DNA of 6,297 nt, from NCBI GenBank assembly GCA_015062635.1, contig SUUF01000077.1, positions 3,040-9,336 of the forward strand, read 5' to 3'. Shown one piece after another: positions 1-5,116 of this stretch. The notes under the pieces were generated by a model. That model saw nothing but the letters and a program-made list of their open reading frames with translations. It searched no databases and had not been told where the DNA came from. Each line of letters opens with the position of its first letter. Within the stretch, counting starts at the first letter, position 1. Source of the stretch: Coriobacteriaceae bacterium. Lineage in GTDB: Bacteria > Actinomycetota > Coriobacteriia > Coriobacteriales > Eggerthellaceae. The position numbers and the translations under genes were made by a program.

Positions 1-719
1 TTGCCCATGATGCGGGCCACGTGCGTCTTCACGGTCGCCGCTGAAATCACGAGCTGCTCGCCGATCTCGGCGTTCGTCAAGCCGCGCGCCACCATCACCA
101 GCACCTCGCGCTCGCGCTCGGTCAGGTCGTTCATCTTTCCGCCTGCCATCTGGGGCTTCCCGCGCTGGGCGGCGAAGGTCTCGACGAGGCGGCGCATCAC
201 CGAAGGCTGGATGAGCGCATCGCCGCGCGCCACCACCTGGATGGCATTCGCGATGTCATCGGGTTCGGAATCCTTCAGCATGAAGCCCGAAGCGCCTGCT
301 CCCAGGGCATCGTAAACGTATTCGTCGATATCGAAGGTCGTCAGCACGAGCACCTTCGTGTCGGCGGTGTTGGGGTTCGAGAGCAAGCGGCGCGTGGCCT
401 CGATGCCGTCCATCAGCGGCATGCGGATGTCCATCAGCACGACGTCGGGATGCGTGTTCGCCACCACGTCCTGCACTTCCAGGCCGTTGCGGGCCTCTCC
501 CACCACGCGCAGGTTCTCGTAGCTCGAGAGGATGAGCCTGAAGCCGTTGCGCACCAGGTCTTGGTCGTCGACCACGACAACGCTCACCTCGGGCAGGGGT
601 TCTTCCGCCGCCTCCTCGGCGCGGCGAACGGCTTCTTCCGAACGGGCGCGCAAACGCTGCTGGGCAGCCCGGTATTCGGGGTTGTACAGCGAATCGCCGC
701 CGATGAGTTCTTCCGTCAT
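1..719 (-). CDS. NarL/FixJ-family (LuxR-type HTH) response regulator, C-terminus cut by window edge
   Basis: This is a DNA-binding response regulator, the likely partner of the histidine kinase just upstream. 239 residues are visible and the frame is still open at base 1. Residues 45 to about 165 form a receiver domain: acidic pair D51-D52, phosphoacceptor D97 in VLMDIRMPLMDG, T127 in VLTTFD, and K149 in GFMLKD. Residues 199-239 are a LuxR-type helix-turn-helix, with LTEREREVLVMVARGLTNAE followed by ISAATVKTHVARIMG. Only the last part of the recognition domain and tail should be missing. The start is the ATG at 719-717, preceded by AAAGGAA at a 7-base spacing. This gives an unusual N-terminal extension of about 44 residues, rich in Ala, Glu and Arg and probably helical; family members normally start almost at the receiver. 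A GTG at codon 45 would give the usual length but has weaker support. The target genes cannot be told from sequence. Confidence 0.95.
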   Translation of the reverse strand, partial: MTEELIGGDSLYNPEYRAAQQRLRARSEEAVRRAEEAAEEPLPEVSVVVVDDQDLVRNGFRLILSSYENLRVVGEARNGLEVQDVVANTHPDVVLMDIRMPLMDGIEATRRLLSNPNTADTKVLVLTTFDIDEYVYDALGAGASGFMLKDSEPDDIANAIQVVARGDALIQPSVMRRLVETFAAQRGKPQMAGGKMNDLTEREREVLVMVARGLTNAEIGEQLVISAATVKTHVARIMG

Positions 720-726
720 GTCGTCG

Positions 727-733
727 TTCCTTT
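727..733 (-). promoter_or_regulatory. Shine-Dalgarno site of the response regulator
   Basis: AAAGGAA on the minus strand lies 7 bases before the ATG at 719-717. It matters because it supports the long N-terminal version of the regulator over an internal GTG start at the receiver domain boundary. Confidence 0.6.
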
Positions 734-743
734 CGTCGCCGAC

Positions 744-756
744 GCGCGTTGCGCGC
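744..756 (-). other. GC-rich inverted repeat in the kinase-regulator gap
   Basis: GCGCG and CGCGC arms of five bases flank a three-base loop, inside the 42-base gap between the kinase stop and the regulator start. No T-run follows, so it is not a convincing intrinsic terminator. It could slightly affect coupling or message stability, or be a chance product of GC-rich sequence. Confidence 0.3.
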
Positions 757-761
757 CCCGG

Positions 762-2066
762 TTACCGATCCTCGCCCGAATCGCCGGCATCGGCCCCTTC
801 CTTCTGGTGGAAGGGCAGGCGCACCACCACGGCGAAACCGCCGCCTTTCACATCATACGCCCCGAAACCGCCTCCGAGCAGGTTCGTTCTTTCCGCCATG
901 CCCTGCAGGCCATGCCCGCCGCCGCCCACATGCAGCGCCGGATCGTCGTAGAAACTCGCGTTATGGGCATATGAGCCGCCCATGCCCTGGCCATCGTCCA
1001 CCACCATCAGCGTCACGAGGTCCTCGGTCGCATGCAGGGTTATGTCCACATGCTTGGCATGCGCGTGTTTCACGATATTCGTCACCGATTCGCGTGCGAT
1101 GCCGAACACGGCGACATCGATGTACAGCGGCACGGCGTCGCGGCGGTAATGCGATTGGTCGCACGTCACCGTGATGCCCGCGCTCTCGAGATATTGCACA
1201 AGCTCGCCCAGATGCTCGGTGCCATGCGTGGGCCGGTTTTCCGCCGGTTCGCCCTCGCCGCGCAGCACGCCGATCATCGCGCGAATCTCGGCAAGCGATT
1301 CCTTCGAGGTCGTGCGGATGATGCGCAATGATTCCTTGGCCAATTCCGGATCGCGGTCGACGATGCGCTCGGCAGCGGCGGCCTGAATGCCGATGGCGGA
1401 AAGCGAATGCGCGGTGATGTCATGCAGCTCGCGGGCGATGCGCACGCGCTCGGCCTCGACGGCCTTCTCGGCCTCTTTCTCGCGGATCGCGGCCGCTTCC
1501 TCCAAGCGCTGGCTCACCTCGTTGCGATAGCGCCGGTAGCTTTGCACGCTCAAGCCCATGAACAGGGCCAACGCGAAATAGGTGACGGTCATCACCCGCG
1601 TGTAGAAATCGAAGGCCAGGCTCGTGCCCGCCGTCGGCATCACGAGCACGCACAGCAGCGAAAGCGCGCCGGCCACGATAACCTCGTAGCGGCTGCGTTC
1701 CTCGGCCACCGTGAATATGGCCAGGCACGGCGCAAGCACCAGCAGGTCTTGCCCGCCCATCTGGAAGCGGCACGCCAGGTAGGTGCCCATCACCACCGCG
1801 AATACCAGCCAGGGCGTGATGCGGCGCACCACCAGGGCAAACGACATCACCGCCAGGTAAAAGAACGGCACATAGCTGAACACGTAGCGCTGGATGCCGG
1901 TGAATTCGCGGAAGGCGTCGTCCACGGGTATGAGCGAGCCGCCACCCCAGATGAGGTAGATGCCGCCCAGCACGAACACGCCGAGTCCCAGCAGGATGTC
2001 CACCGTCCACTCGTGCGCCGTCAGCTCGCGCCGATTCACCAAGATGTTTTCCAGGTTGTTCTCCAT
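762..2066 (-). CDS. Membrane sensor histidine kinase, HisKA_3 (DesK/LiaS/NarX-like) family
   Basis: This 434-residue kinase should autophosphorylate and pass the phosphate to the NarL-type regulator encoded 42 bases downstream. About six hydrophobic spans are visible, near residues 22-40, 62-80, 84-98, 106-121, 128-146 and 156-174. The loops are short and there is no extracytoplasmic sensor domain, so the stimulus is probably sensed in or at the membrane. Residues 178-210 form a charged coiled-coil linker. The dimerisation/phosphotransfer domain has phosphoacceptor H215 in ARELHDITAHSLSAI. The ATPase domain shows the N-box ARESVTNIVKHA (N330), the G1 box DDGQGMGG (357-364) and the G2 box GGGGHGLQGMAER (381-393). 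All catalytic motifs look intact. The ATG at 2066 lacks a strong Shine-Dalgarno sequence; GGCGGGAC is the nearest purine-rich stretch. The signal sensed is unknown. Family assignment is firm; function beyond that is inference. Confidence 0.95.
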   Translation of the reverse strand: MENNLENILVNRRELTAHEWTVDILLGLGVFVLGGIYLIWGGGSLIPVDDAFREFTGIQRYVFSYVPFFYLAVMSFALVVRRITPWLVFAVVMGTYLACRFQMGGQDLLVLAPCLAIFTVAEERSRYEVIVAGALSLLCVLVMPTAGTSLAFDFYTRVMTVTYFALALFMGLSVQSYRRYRNEVSQRLEEAAAIREKEAEKAVEAERVRIARELHDITAHSLSAIGIQAAAAERIVDRDPELAKESLRIIRTTSKESLAEIRAMIGVLRGEGEPAENRPTHGTEHLGELVQYLESAGITVTCDQSHYRRDAVPLYIDVAVFGIARESVTNIVKHAHAKHVDITLHATEDLVTLMVVDDGQGMGGSYAHNASFYDDPALHVGGGGHGLQGMAERTNLLGGGFGAYDVKGGGFAVVVRLPFHQKEGADAGDSGEDR

Positions 2067-2079
2067 GCTTGACGTCCCG

Positions 2080-2095
2080 CCGCTGCGCGCAGCGG
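2080..2095. other. Perfect 16-base palindrome between hypB and the kinase gene
   Basis: CCGCTGCGCGCAGCGG reads the same on both strands. It sits in the 57-base gap between the hypB stop and the kinase start, ending 13 bases before the kinase ATG. In RNA it can form a six-base-pair stem with a CGCG loop. No T-run follows in either direction. It could be a weak terminator or attenuator at the end of the tat-hyp run, a hairpin that limits kinase translation, or a DNA-level operator for a dimeric regulator. Confidence 0.45.
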
Positions 2096-2123
2096 GGCTA
2101 TCGCCTTCCCGCGCGGCCCGCCG

Positions 2124-2777
2124 CTACTGGATGGCCAAAATCTGGTCGCGCAGCCAGGTCGCCCAAGCCTCCACGCCTTCGCCGGTCGTCGCGGCGATGG
2201 GGAAGATCGGGGCAGCCGGGTTCAGCTGGTTCACCTCGGCGTCGAAGGCCTCGCGGTTGAAGTTGAACACCGGCATCGTGTCGACCTTGTTCAAGATGAC
2301 CGCCTGGGCCACCTGGAACACGCCGGGATACTTCAACGGCTTGTCGTCGCCTTCCGGCACCGAGAGGATCATGACCTTCGCGTTCTCGCCGAGGTCGAAA
2401 TCGGTGGGGCACACGAGGTTGCCGACGTTCTCGAGCAACACGAGGTCGAGGTCATCGAGGTCGAGCACCTCGACCGCGCGGCGAATCATGTCGGATTCCA
2501 GGTGGCACGCGCCGCCCGTGTTGATCTGCACGGCGGGGATGCCCTGGGCCTTGATGCGCTCGGAGTCGACCGAACTCGCGATGTCGCCTTCGATGACGGC
2601 GATGTTGAACTCGTCGCGCAGCGCCTCGATGGTCGCCAAGATGGTCGAGGTCTTGCCCGAACCCGGCGATGCCAGGATGTTCAGCACGAAGACCTTCTTC
2701 TCGGCGAACAGGGCGCGGTTGCGCTCGGCAAGCGTGTCGTTCTTCTTGAGTATCGGCTGCTTCAGGTCGATTTCCAT
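2124..2777 (-). CDS. hypB: Hydrogenase nickel-incorporation GTPase HypB
   Basis: HypB is a cytoplasmic SIMIBI-class GTPase that works with HypA to insert nickel into the large subunit of [NiFe] hydrogenase; it may also serve other nickel enzymes. The 217-residue length is normal for the core protein. The P-loop is ASPGSGKTS (36-44), with EGDI at 63-66. Family metal-site ligands are visible as C91-H92 in GGACHLES and C123 in ENVGNLVCPTDFD. The guanine-specificity motif NKVD is at 163-166 and AATTGEG at 195-201. The start is the ATG at 2777 after GAGGAG. The protein begins MEIDLKQPIL and lacks both the N-terminal CxxCGC high-affinity nickel motif and the His-rich stretch found in some HypB proteins, so it is a plain transfer GTPase rather than a nickel-storage form. 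It follows hypA by 14 bases, so co-translation is likely. Confidence 0.97.
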   Translation of the reverse strand: MEIDLKQPILKKNDTLAERNRALFAEKKVFVLNILASPGSGKTSTILATIEALRDEFNIAVIEGDIASSVDSERIKAQGIPAVQINTGGACHLESDMIRRAVEVLDLDDLDLVLLENVGNLVCPTDFDLGENAKVMILSVPEGDDKPLKYPGVFQVAQAVILNKVDTMPVFNFNREAFDAEVNQLNPAAPIFPIAATTGEGVEAWATWLRDQILAIQ

Positions 2778-2782
2778 GTATG

Positions 2783-2788
2783 CTCCTC
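2783..2788 (-). promoter_or_regulatory. Shine-Dalgarno site of hypB
   Basis: GAGGAG on the minus strand lies five bases before the hypB ATG and within the 14-base hypA-hypB gap. It confirms the start at 2777 and tight operonic packing. Confidence 0.65.
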
Positions 2789-2791
2789 GTC

Positions 2792-3175
2792 TTATTCCCC
2801 GGCGCCCGCGGCGGTCTCGCCCTCGTCGTCGGGAAGGTCCACTTCTATCGAATCAAGCTGCATCTCGCGCCCGGCAATGAGCTCGGTCAGCGGGTTATCG
2901 CAGGCCGGGCACGTGCGGTGGAAGCGGTCATGCTCGAATTCATGCCCGCATTCCAGGCAACGCGAACGCGGCTCGACCATCGTCACCTGCAGCGTGGCGC
3001 CCTCGCACATCGTGCCTTCGGAAAGCGCTTCCCAGGCGAACACCAAGACGTCCTCGATGGCCTCGGTCATGCGCCCGATGGAAAGCGAGACGGACGTGAC
3101 CTTCGTGGCCCCCGCATCCTTCGCCGCGGCGCATACGCTGTCGAGCACCCCCGCCATGATTCCCATTTCATGCAT
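2792..3175 (-). CDS. hypA: Hydrogenase maturation nickel metallochaperone HypA
   Basis: HypA binds nickel at its N-terminus and hands it on with HypB during [NiFe]-hydrogenase maturation. The protein is 127 residues, slightly longer than the usual 113-118 because of an acidic tail (about 112-127). It opens with MHEMGIM, close to the family's MHEMSI signature; H2 is the known nickel ligand. A structural zinc site is visible as CLEC (C73, C76) and CPAC (C89, C92), a rubredoxin-like knuckle. The frame is open farther upstream into tatC, but the ATG at 3175 is chosen because of the MHEM signature and a perfect AGGAGG nine bases before it. It lies 55 bases after the tatC stop and 14 bases before hypB. 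The nickel role is established for the family; the particular target enzyme is not in the window. Confidence 0.97.
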   Translation of the reverse strand: MHEMGIMAGVLDSVCAAAKDAGATKVTSVSLSIGRMTEAIEDVLVFAWEALSEGTMCEGATLQVTMVEPRSRCLECGHEFEHDRFHRTCPACDNPLTELIAGREMQLDSIEVDLPDDEGETAAGAGE

Positions 3176-3184
3176 GCTGCGTTT

Positions 3185-3190
3185 CCTCCT
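3185..3190 (-). promoter_or_regulatory. Strong Shine-Dalgarno site deciding the hypA start
   Basis: A perfect AGGAGG on the minus strand, nine bases before the ATG at 3175, picks out this start over in-frame upstream starts that would run into tatC. It directly abuts the outer arm of the hairpin at 3191-3229. Confidence 0.8.
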
Positions 3191-3229
3191 CGCCTGCCTG
3201 AAGCGACGGGTCGCTCCGCCGGGCAGGCG
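3191..3229 (-). other. Nested hairpin in the tatC-hypA gap
   Basis: Outer arms CGCCTGCC (3191-3198) and GGCAGGCG (3222-3229) are perfect complements of eight bases. Inside them AGCGA (3202-3206) and TCGCT (3211-3215) can form a second stem around a four-base loop. In the transcript the structure starts just after the tatC stop codon and ends one base before the hypA AGGAGG. There is no T-run, so full termination is unlikely. Possible roles are protection of the upstream tat message, partial attenuation, or insulation of hypA translation from tatC. Confidence 0.55.
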
Positions 3230-3230
3230 G

Positions 3231-4106
3231 CTAGTCGTCCCCGGATTCCCGCTTGGCCTTGCGCTCGGCCTTCTGCTCGGCGCGGCGGGCCTTGAAGTCA
3301 GACCACTCCTCTTCCCATTCCGCATCGAGACGCGCCTCTTCCTCGAGCTCGGCCTTCTGCTCCTGGATGCGCTTGCCCATGACGAACCGGGCCACGCCCA
3401 TCGAGATCTCGTACATGGCGACCAGCGGGGCATACATCAGCAGCATCGTGACCGGCGAGGCGTCGGGGGTGATCATGCCCGAGGCGATGAGCAGGCCGAC
3501 ATAGATCTCGCGCCACTTCTCGCGCAGCTTCGAATAGGGAACAATCTCGAAAACGAGCAGGTAGAACACCACGAGCGGCAACTCGAAGGCCAAGCCGAAG
3601 CCCAGCTCGAACTTGATGATGATGTCGACCCACAGCGTGGCCTGCGGCGTGATTTGCGCGAATCCGTTCGCCTGGTCGGTGAGCCATTGGAAGGCCGCCG
3701 GCAGGATGATGAGGTAGCAGAACACGACGCCGAACAGGAACAACGCCACCGCGATGATGAAGGTGGGGATGAACCACTTGCGCTCGCTCGGCTTCAGCGC
3801 CGGCAGGAAGAACGCGAGGATCTGCCAGAACACGAAGGGCGCGCAGGCGATGAGCGCCGTCCAGATGGAAATCGTCAGGCGCACGCCGAAGGCCTCGAAC
3901 GCACCGAACACGTTCATCAGCGCGTTGCCGTCGGCGTCTTTCGGCATGAATTCGGCCACCGGCGCCAGCAAGAACTGCGCGATGGTCGGCGTGGCGAAAT
4001 AGAAGAAGACGATGGCGACGATGAGCACCACGACGATGCGCACGCAACGCATGCGCAATTCGCCCAGGTGGTCCATCAAGGGCATGCGTGCCGGTCCGAT
4101 GGGCAT
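3231..4106 (-). CDS. tatC: Sec-independent (twin-arginine) protein translocase subunit TatC
   Basis: TatC is the membrane receptor for twin-arginine signal peptides and the core of the Tat pathway, which exports folded, often cofactor-loaded proteins. The 291-residue protein carries the family's N-terminal motif HLGELRMR (13-20) and six hydrophobic spans (about 22-40, 76-100, 112-138, 162-186, 201-213 and 218-236). FFLPALKPSERK (99-110) includes the conserved glutamate (E108) of the first cytoplasmic loop. FELPLVVF is at 175-182, and MITPDASPV holds the acidic residue corresponding to the TPPD motif (D215). Residues about 243-291 form a highly charged Glu/Lys/Arg/Ala cytoplasmic tail, making it longer than the roughly 250-260 residue proteins that end soon after the last span. 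The ATG overlaps the upstream gene's stop as TAATG, implying translational coupling. A second ATG at codon 8 would also keep the HLGELR motif. Confidence 0.97.
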   Translation of the reverse strand: MPIGPARMPLMDHLGELRMRCVRIVVVLIVAIVFFYFATPTIAQFLLAPVAEFMPKDADGNALMNVFGAFEAFGVRLTISIWTALIACAPFVFWQILAFFLPALKPSERKWFIPTFIIAVALFLFGVVFCYLIILPAAFQWLTDQANGFAQITPQATLWVDIIIKFELGFGLAFELPLVVFYLLVFEIVPYSKLREKWREIYVGLLIASGMITPDASPVTMLLMYAPLVAMYEISMGVARFVMGKRIQEQKAELEEEARLDAEWEEEWSDFKARRAEQKAERKAKRESGDD

Positions 4107-4108
4107 TA
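4104..4108 (-). promoter_or_regulatory. TAATG stop/start overlap coupling tatA/B to tatC
   Basis: The TAA stop of the TatA/B-family gene and the ATG of tatC share one base (TAATG). This arrangement normally lets terminating ribosomes re-initiate, tying the amounts of the two translocase subunits together. Confidence 0.8.
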
Positions 4109-4600
4109 CGCGTCACCGCCTTCGGCGGCAGCATCGGCAGCTGCCTTGGGTGCGGGCTTCGACACGCCCAGCAGCGCATCGAGGTCGGCGTCGGTGGGTT
4201 CGGCCGTCGGCTTTTCCGCGGCCGGCTGCGCGGGGGCGGCATCGGACGCCTTAGCCTCGGCGGCAGCCTTCGCCGCCTCTTCCTTGGCCTTGCGCTCGGC
4301 GCGAATCTTGTCGTAGCGGGCCTTGCGCTCGGCGAAGCTCTCGGTCTGCGGGGCCGCGGGCTTGTTCAGCTCGGCCGCCTTCTCGGTGGCTTTCTGGAAG
4401 GGATTCTCGGCATCGGTGGCCGGGTCGTACACCTCTTGGCGAATGACCTCGTTCACCTCGTTTTGGGCATCGCGGAACTTCGCGATGGCCCGCCCGATGG
4501 TGCGCGCGATATCGGGCAGCTTATCGGGCCCGAAAATGAGAAACGCAAATATCAGAATGATGAGCAGCTCGTTGCCGCCTATGCCCAGGAAGCCCTCCAT
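4106..4600 (-). CDS. tatA/B: Twin-arginine translocase TatA/TatB-family subunit
   Basis: This is a pore-forming (TatA) or receptor-assisting (TatB) partner of TatC, 164 residues long. The N-terminus has the family architecture: a short periplasmic end, one membrane span (about residues 11-24, ELLIILIFAFLIFG), the hinge FGPDKLP (23-29) and an amphipathic helix DIARTIGRAIAKFRDA (30-45). E11 sits where TatB proteins carry a conserved glutamate and TatA proteins usually a glutamine, and FGP also fits TatB, so the sequence leans to TatB. The class cannot be fixed by eye, and a single protein can serve both roles in some Gram-positive bacteria. Residues about 85-164 are a long Ala/Lys/Glu-rich, Pro-containing tail, probably partly helical and partly disordered. 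The start is the ATG at 4600, with AGGCGG nine bases upstream. The gene lies 27 bases after the small membrane protein gene and overlaps tatC. Confidence 0.93.
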   Translation of the reverse strand: MEGFLGIGGNELLIILIFAFLIFGPDKLPDIARTIGRAIAKFRDAQNEVNEVIRQEVYDPATDAENPFQKATEKAAELNKPAAPQTESFAERKARYDKIRAERKAKEEAAKAAAEAKASDAAPAQPAAEKPTAEPTDADLDALLGVSKPAPKAAADAAAEGGDA

Positions 4601-4627
4601 GGCACCAGTCCGCCTGCGCTATCGCGA

Positions 4628-4960
4628 CTAGCCGTTAGAGGACGAGGACGAAGCCTCGGCCGTGGACTCGGAAGCGTCGGCGGCGCCAGCATCCTGCGTC
4701 TGCTCGGTTGCGGTGTTGGCGGCGTCTTGCGACATGCACCCCGCGGCGCTCAAGCCGGCGACGGGAAGCGTCAAACCGATGACGAGGATGATCACGATGA
4801 TCCAGGTGAAGATCTTCTTCGTGCGTTCCTTGGCCACCTTCTTCTCCTCGGCGCGCTTCACGCGCTCCTCGGCCGCCTTCATCTTCGCCTCGCGCTGCGC
4901 GGCAGTCATCTTGTTCTTGGTGTTGGCCTTCTTGTTGGCCTTTGCGTTATGCTCCGCCAT
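4628..4960 (-). CDS. Small single-span membrane protein of unknown function, first gene of the tat-hyp run
   Basis: I do not recognise this 110-residue protein. Residues 1-49 are highly charged (Lys, Glu, Arg, Ala, Asn), with a likely helix or coiled coil around 18-49 (AAQREAKMKAAEERVKRAEE). A hydrophobic segment follows at 50-74 (IFTWIIVIILVIGLTLPVAG and onward), then C75 in LSAAGCMSQ, and an Ala/Ser/Thr-rich, low-complexity acidic end (78-110) finishing in a serine run. The positive-inside rule puts the N-terminus in the cytoplasm and the Ser-rich tail outside. LSAAGC resembles a lipobox, but alanine at -3 and a 49-residue n-region are poor for a lipoprotein. The start is the ATG at 4960 with AAGGGG five bases upstream. 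It stands 27 bases ahead of the tatA/B gene, so a role near the Tat translocon is a reasonable but unproven guess. Confidence 0.8.
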   Translation of the reverse strand: MAEHNAKANKKANTKNKMTAAQREAKMKAAEERVKRAEEKKVAKERTKKIFTWIIVIILVIGLTLPVAGLSAAGCMSQDAANTATEQTQDAGAADASESTAEASSSSSNG

Positions 4961-5066
4961 CAGTTCCCCTTCGGCACCTTCATGCAGGTGTGAAATGTAT
5001 GCAGTGTTATCCGCGTAGTTTACCGCGAAACCCGCCTTACGGAACAGGCATCTTCTGCACGTTCAC

Positions 5067-5072
5067 ATTACA
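5067..5072 (-). promoter_or_regulatory. Tentative -10 element for the tat-hyp operon
   Basis: TGTAAT on the minus strand (five of six matches to TATAAT) lies about 107 bases before the small membrane protein ATG, in the only AT-richer part of the gap. I see no convincing -35 hexamer at the right distance. TAAACT and TACATT closer to the gene are weaker alternatives. A promoter should exist somewhere between 4961 and 5116; this exact assignment is a guess. Confidence 0.2.
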
Positions 5073-5081
5073 TACGGGAAC

Positions 5082-5100
5082 GGAAGGCATCCGGCCTCCC
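5082..5100 (-). terminator. Possible weak hairpin terminator downstream of the suf genes
   Basis: On the minus strand GGGAGGC and GCCTTCC can pair over seven positions, one of them G-U, around a five-base loop. It lies past the fold-back repeat and before the presumed promoter of the next operon. The following CGTTCCCG is not a U-tract, so any termination would be inefficient or factor-dependent. Confidence 0.25.
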
Positions 5101-5116
5101 ATCCACCTCGGAGCTG

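Noticed and set aside
450..974. A 174-codon plus-strand frame over the regulator-kinase junction
   Set aside because: Antisense to the response regulator and kinase end; no domain, and it is explained by codon bias of the true genes.
1407..2072. A 221-codon open frame on the plus strand
   Set aside because: Antisense to the sensor kinase, rich in His/Gln/Ala, with no domain. The minus-strand kinase has every catalytic box.
3176..3433. An upstream extension of hypA to 213 residues
   Set aside because: The added 86 residues are an out-of-frame reading of tatC (Arg/Ser/Pro-rich). The MHEMGIM signature and AGGAGG place the start at 3175.
2502..4316. A 604-codon open frame on the plus strand
   Set aside because: It runs antisense across hypB, hypA, tatC and part of tatA/B, all of which have clear family motifs on the minus strand. 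Its translation is compositionally odd (His/Arg/Gly/Asp-rich) with no recognisable domain, as expected from a GC-rich mirror frame.
4982..5005. Direct repeat of ATGCAG near the start of the tat-hyp run, considered as an operator
   Set aside because: The repeated part is only six bases with imperfect extension; too short to separate from chance without comparison to other genomes.
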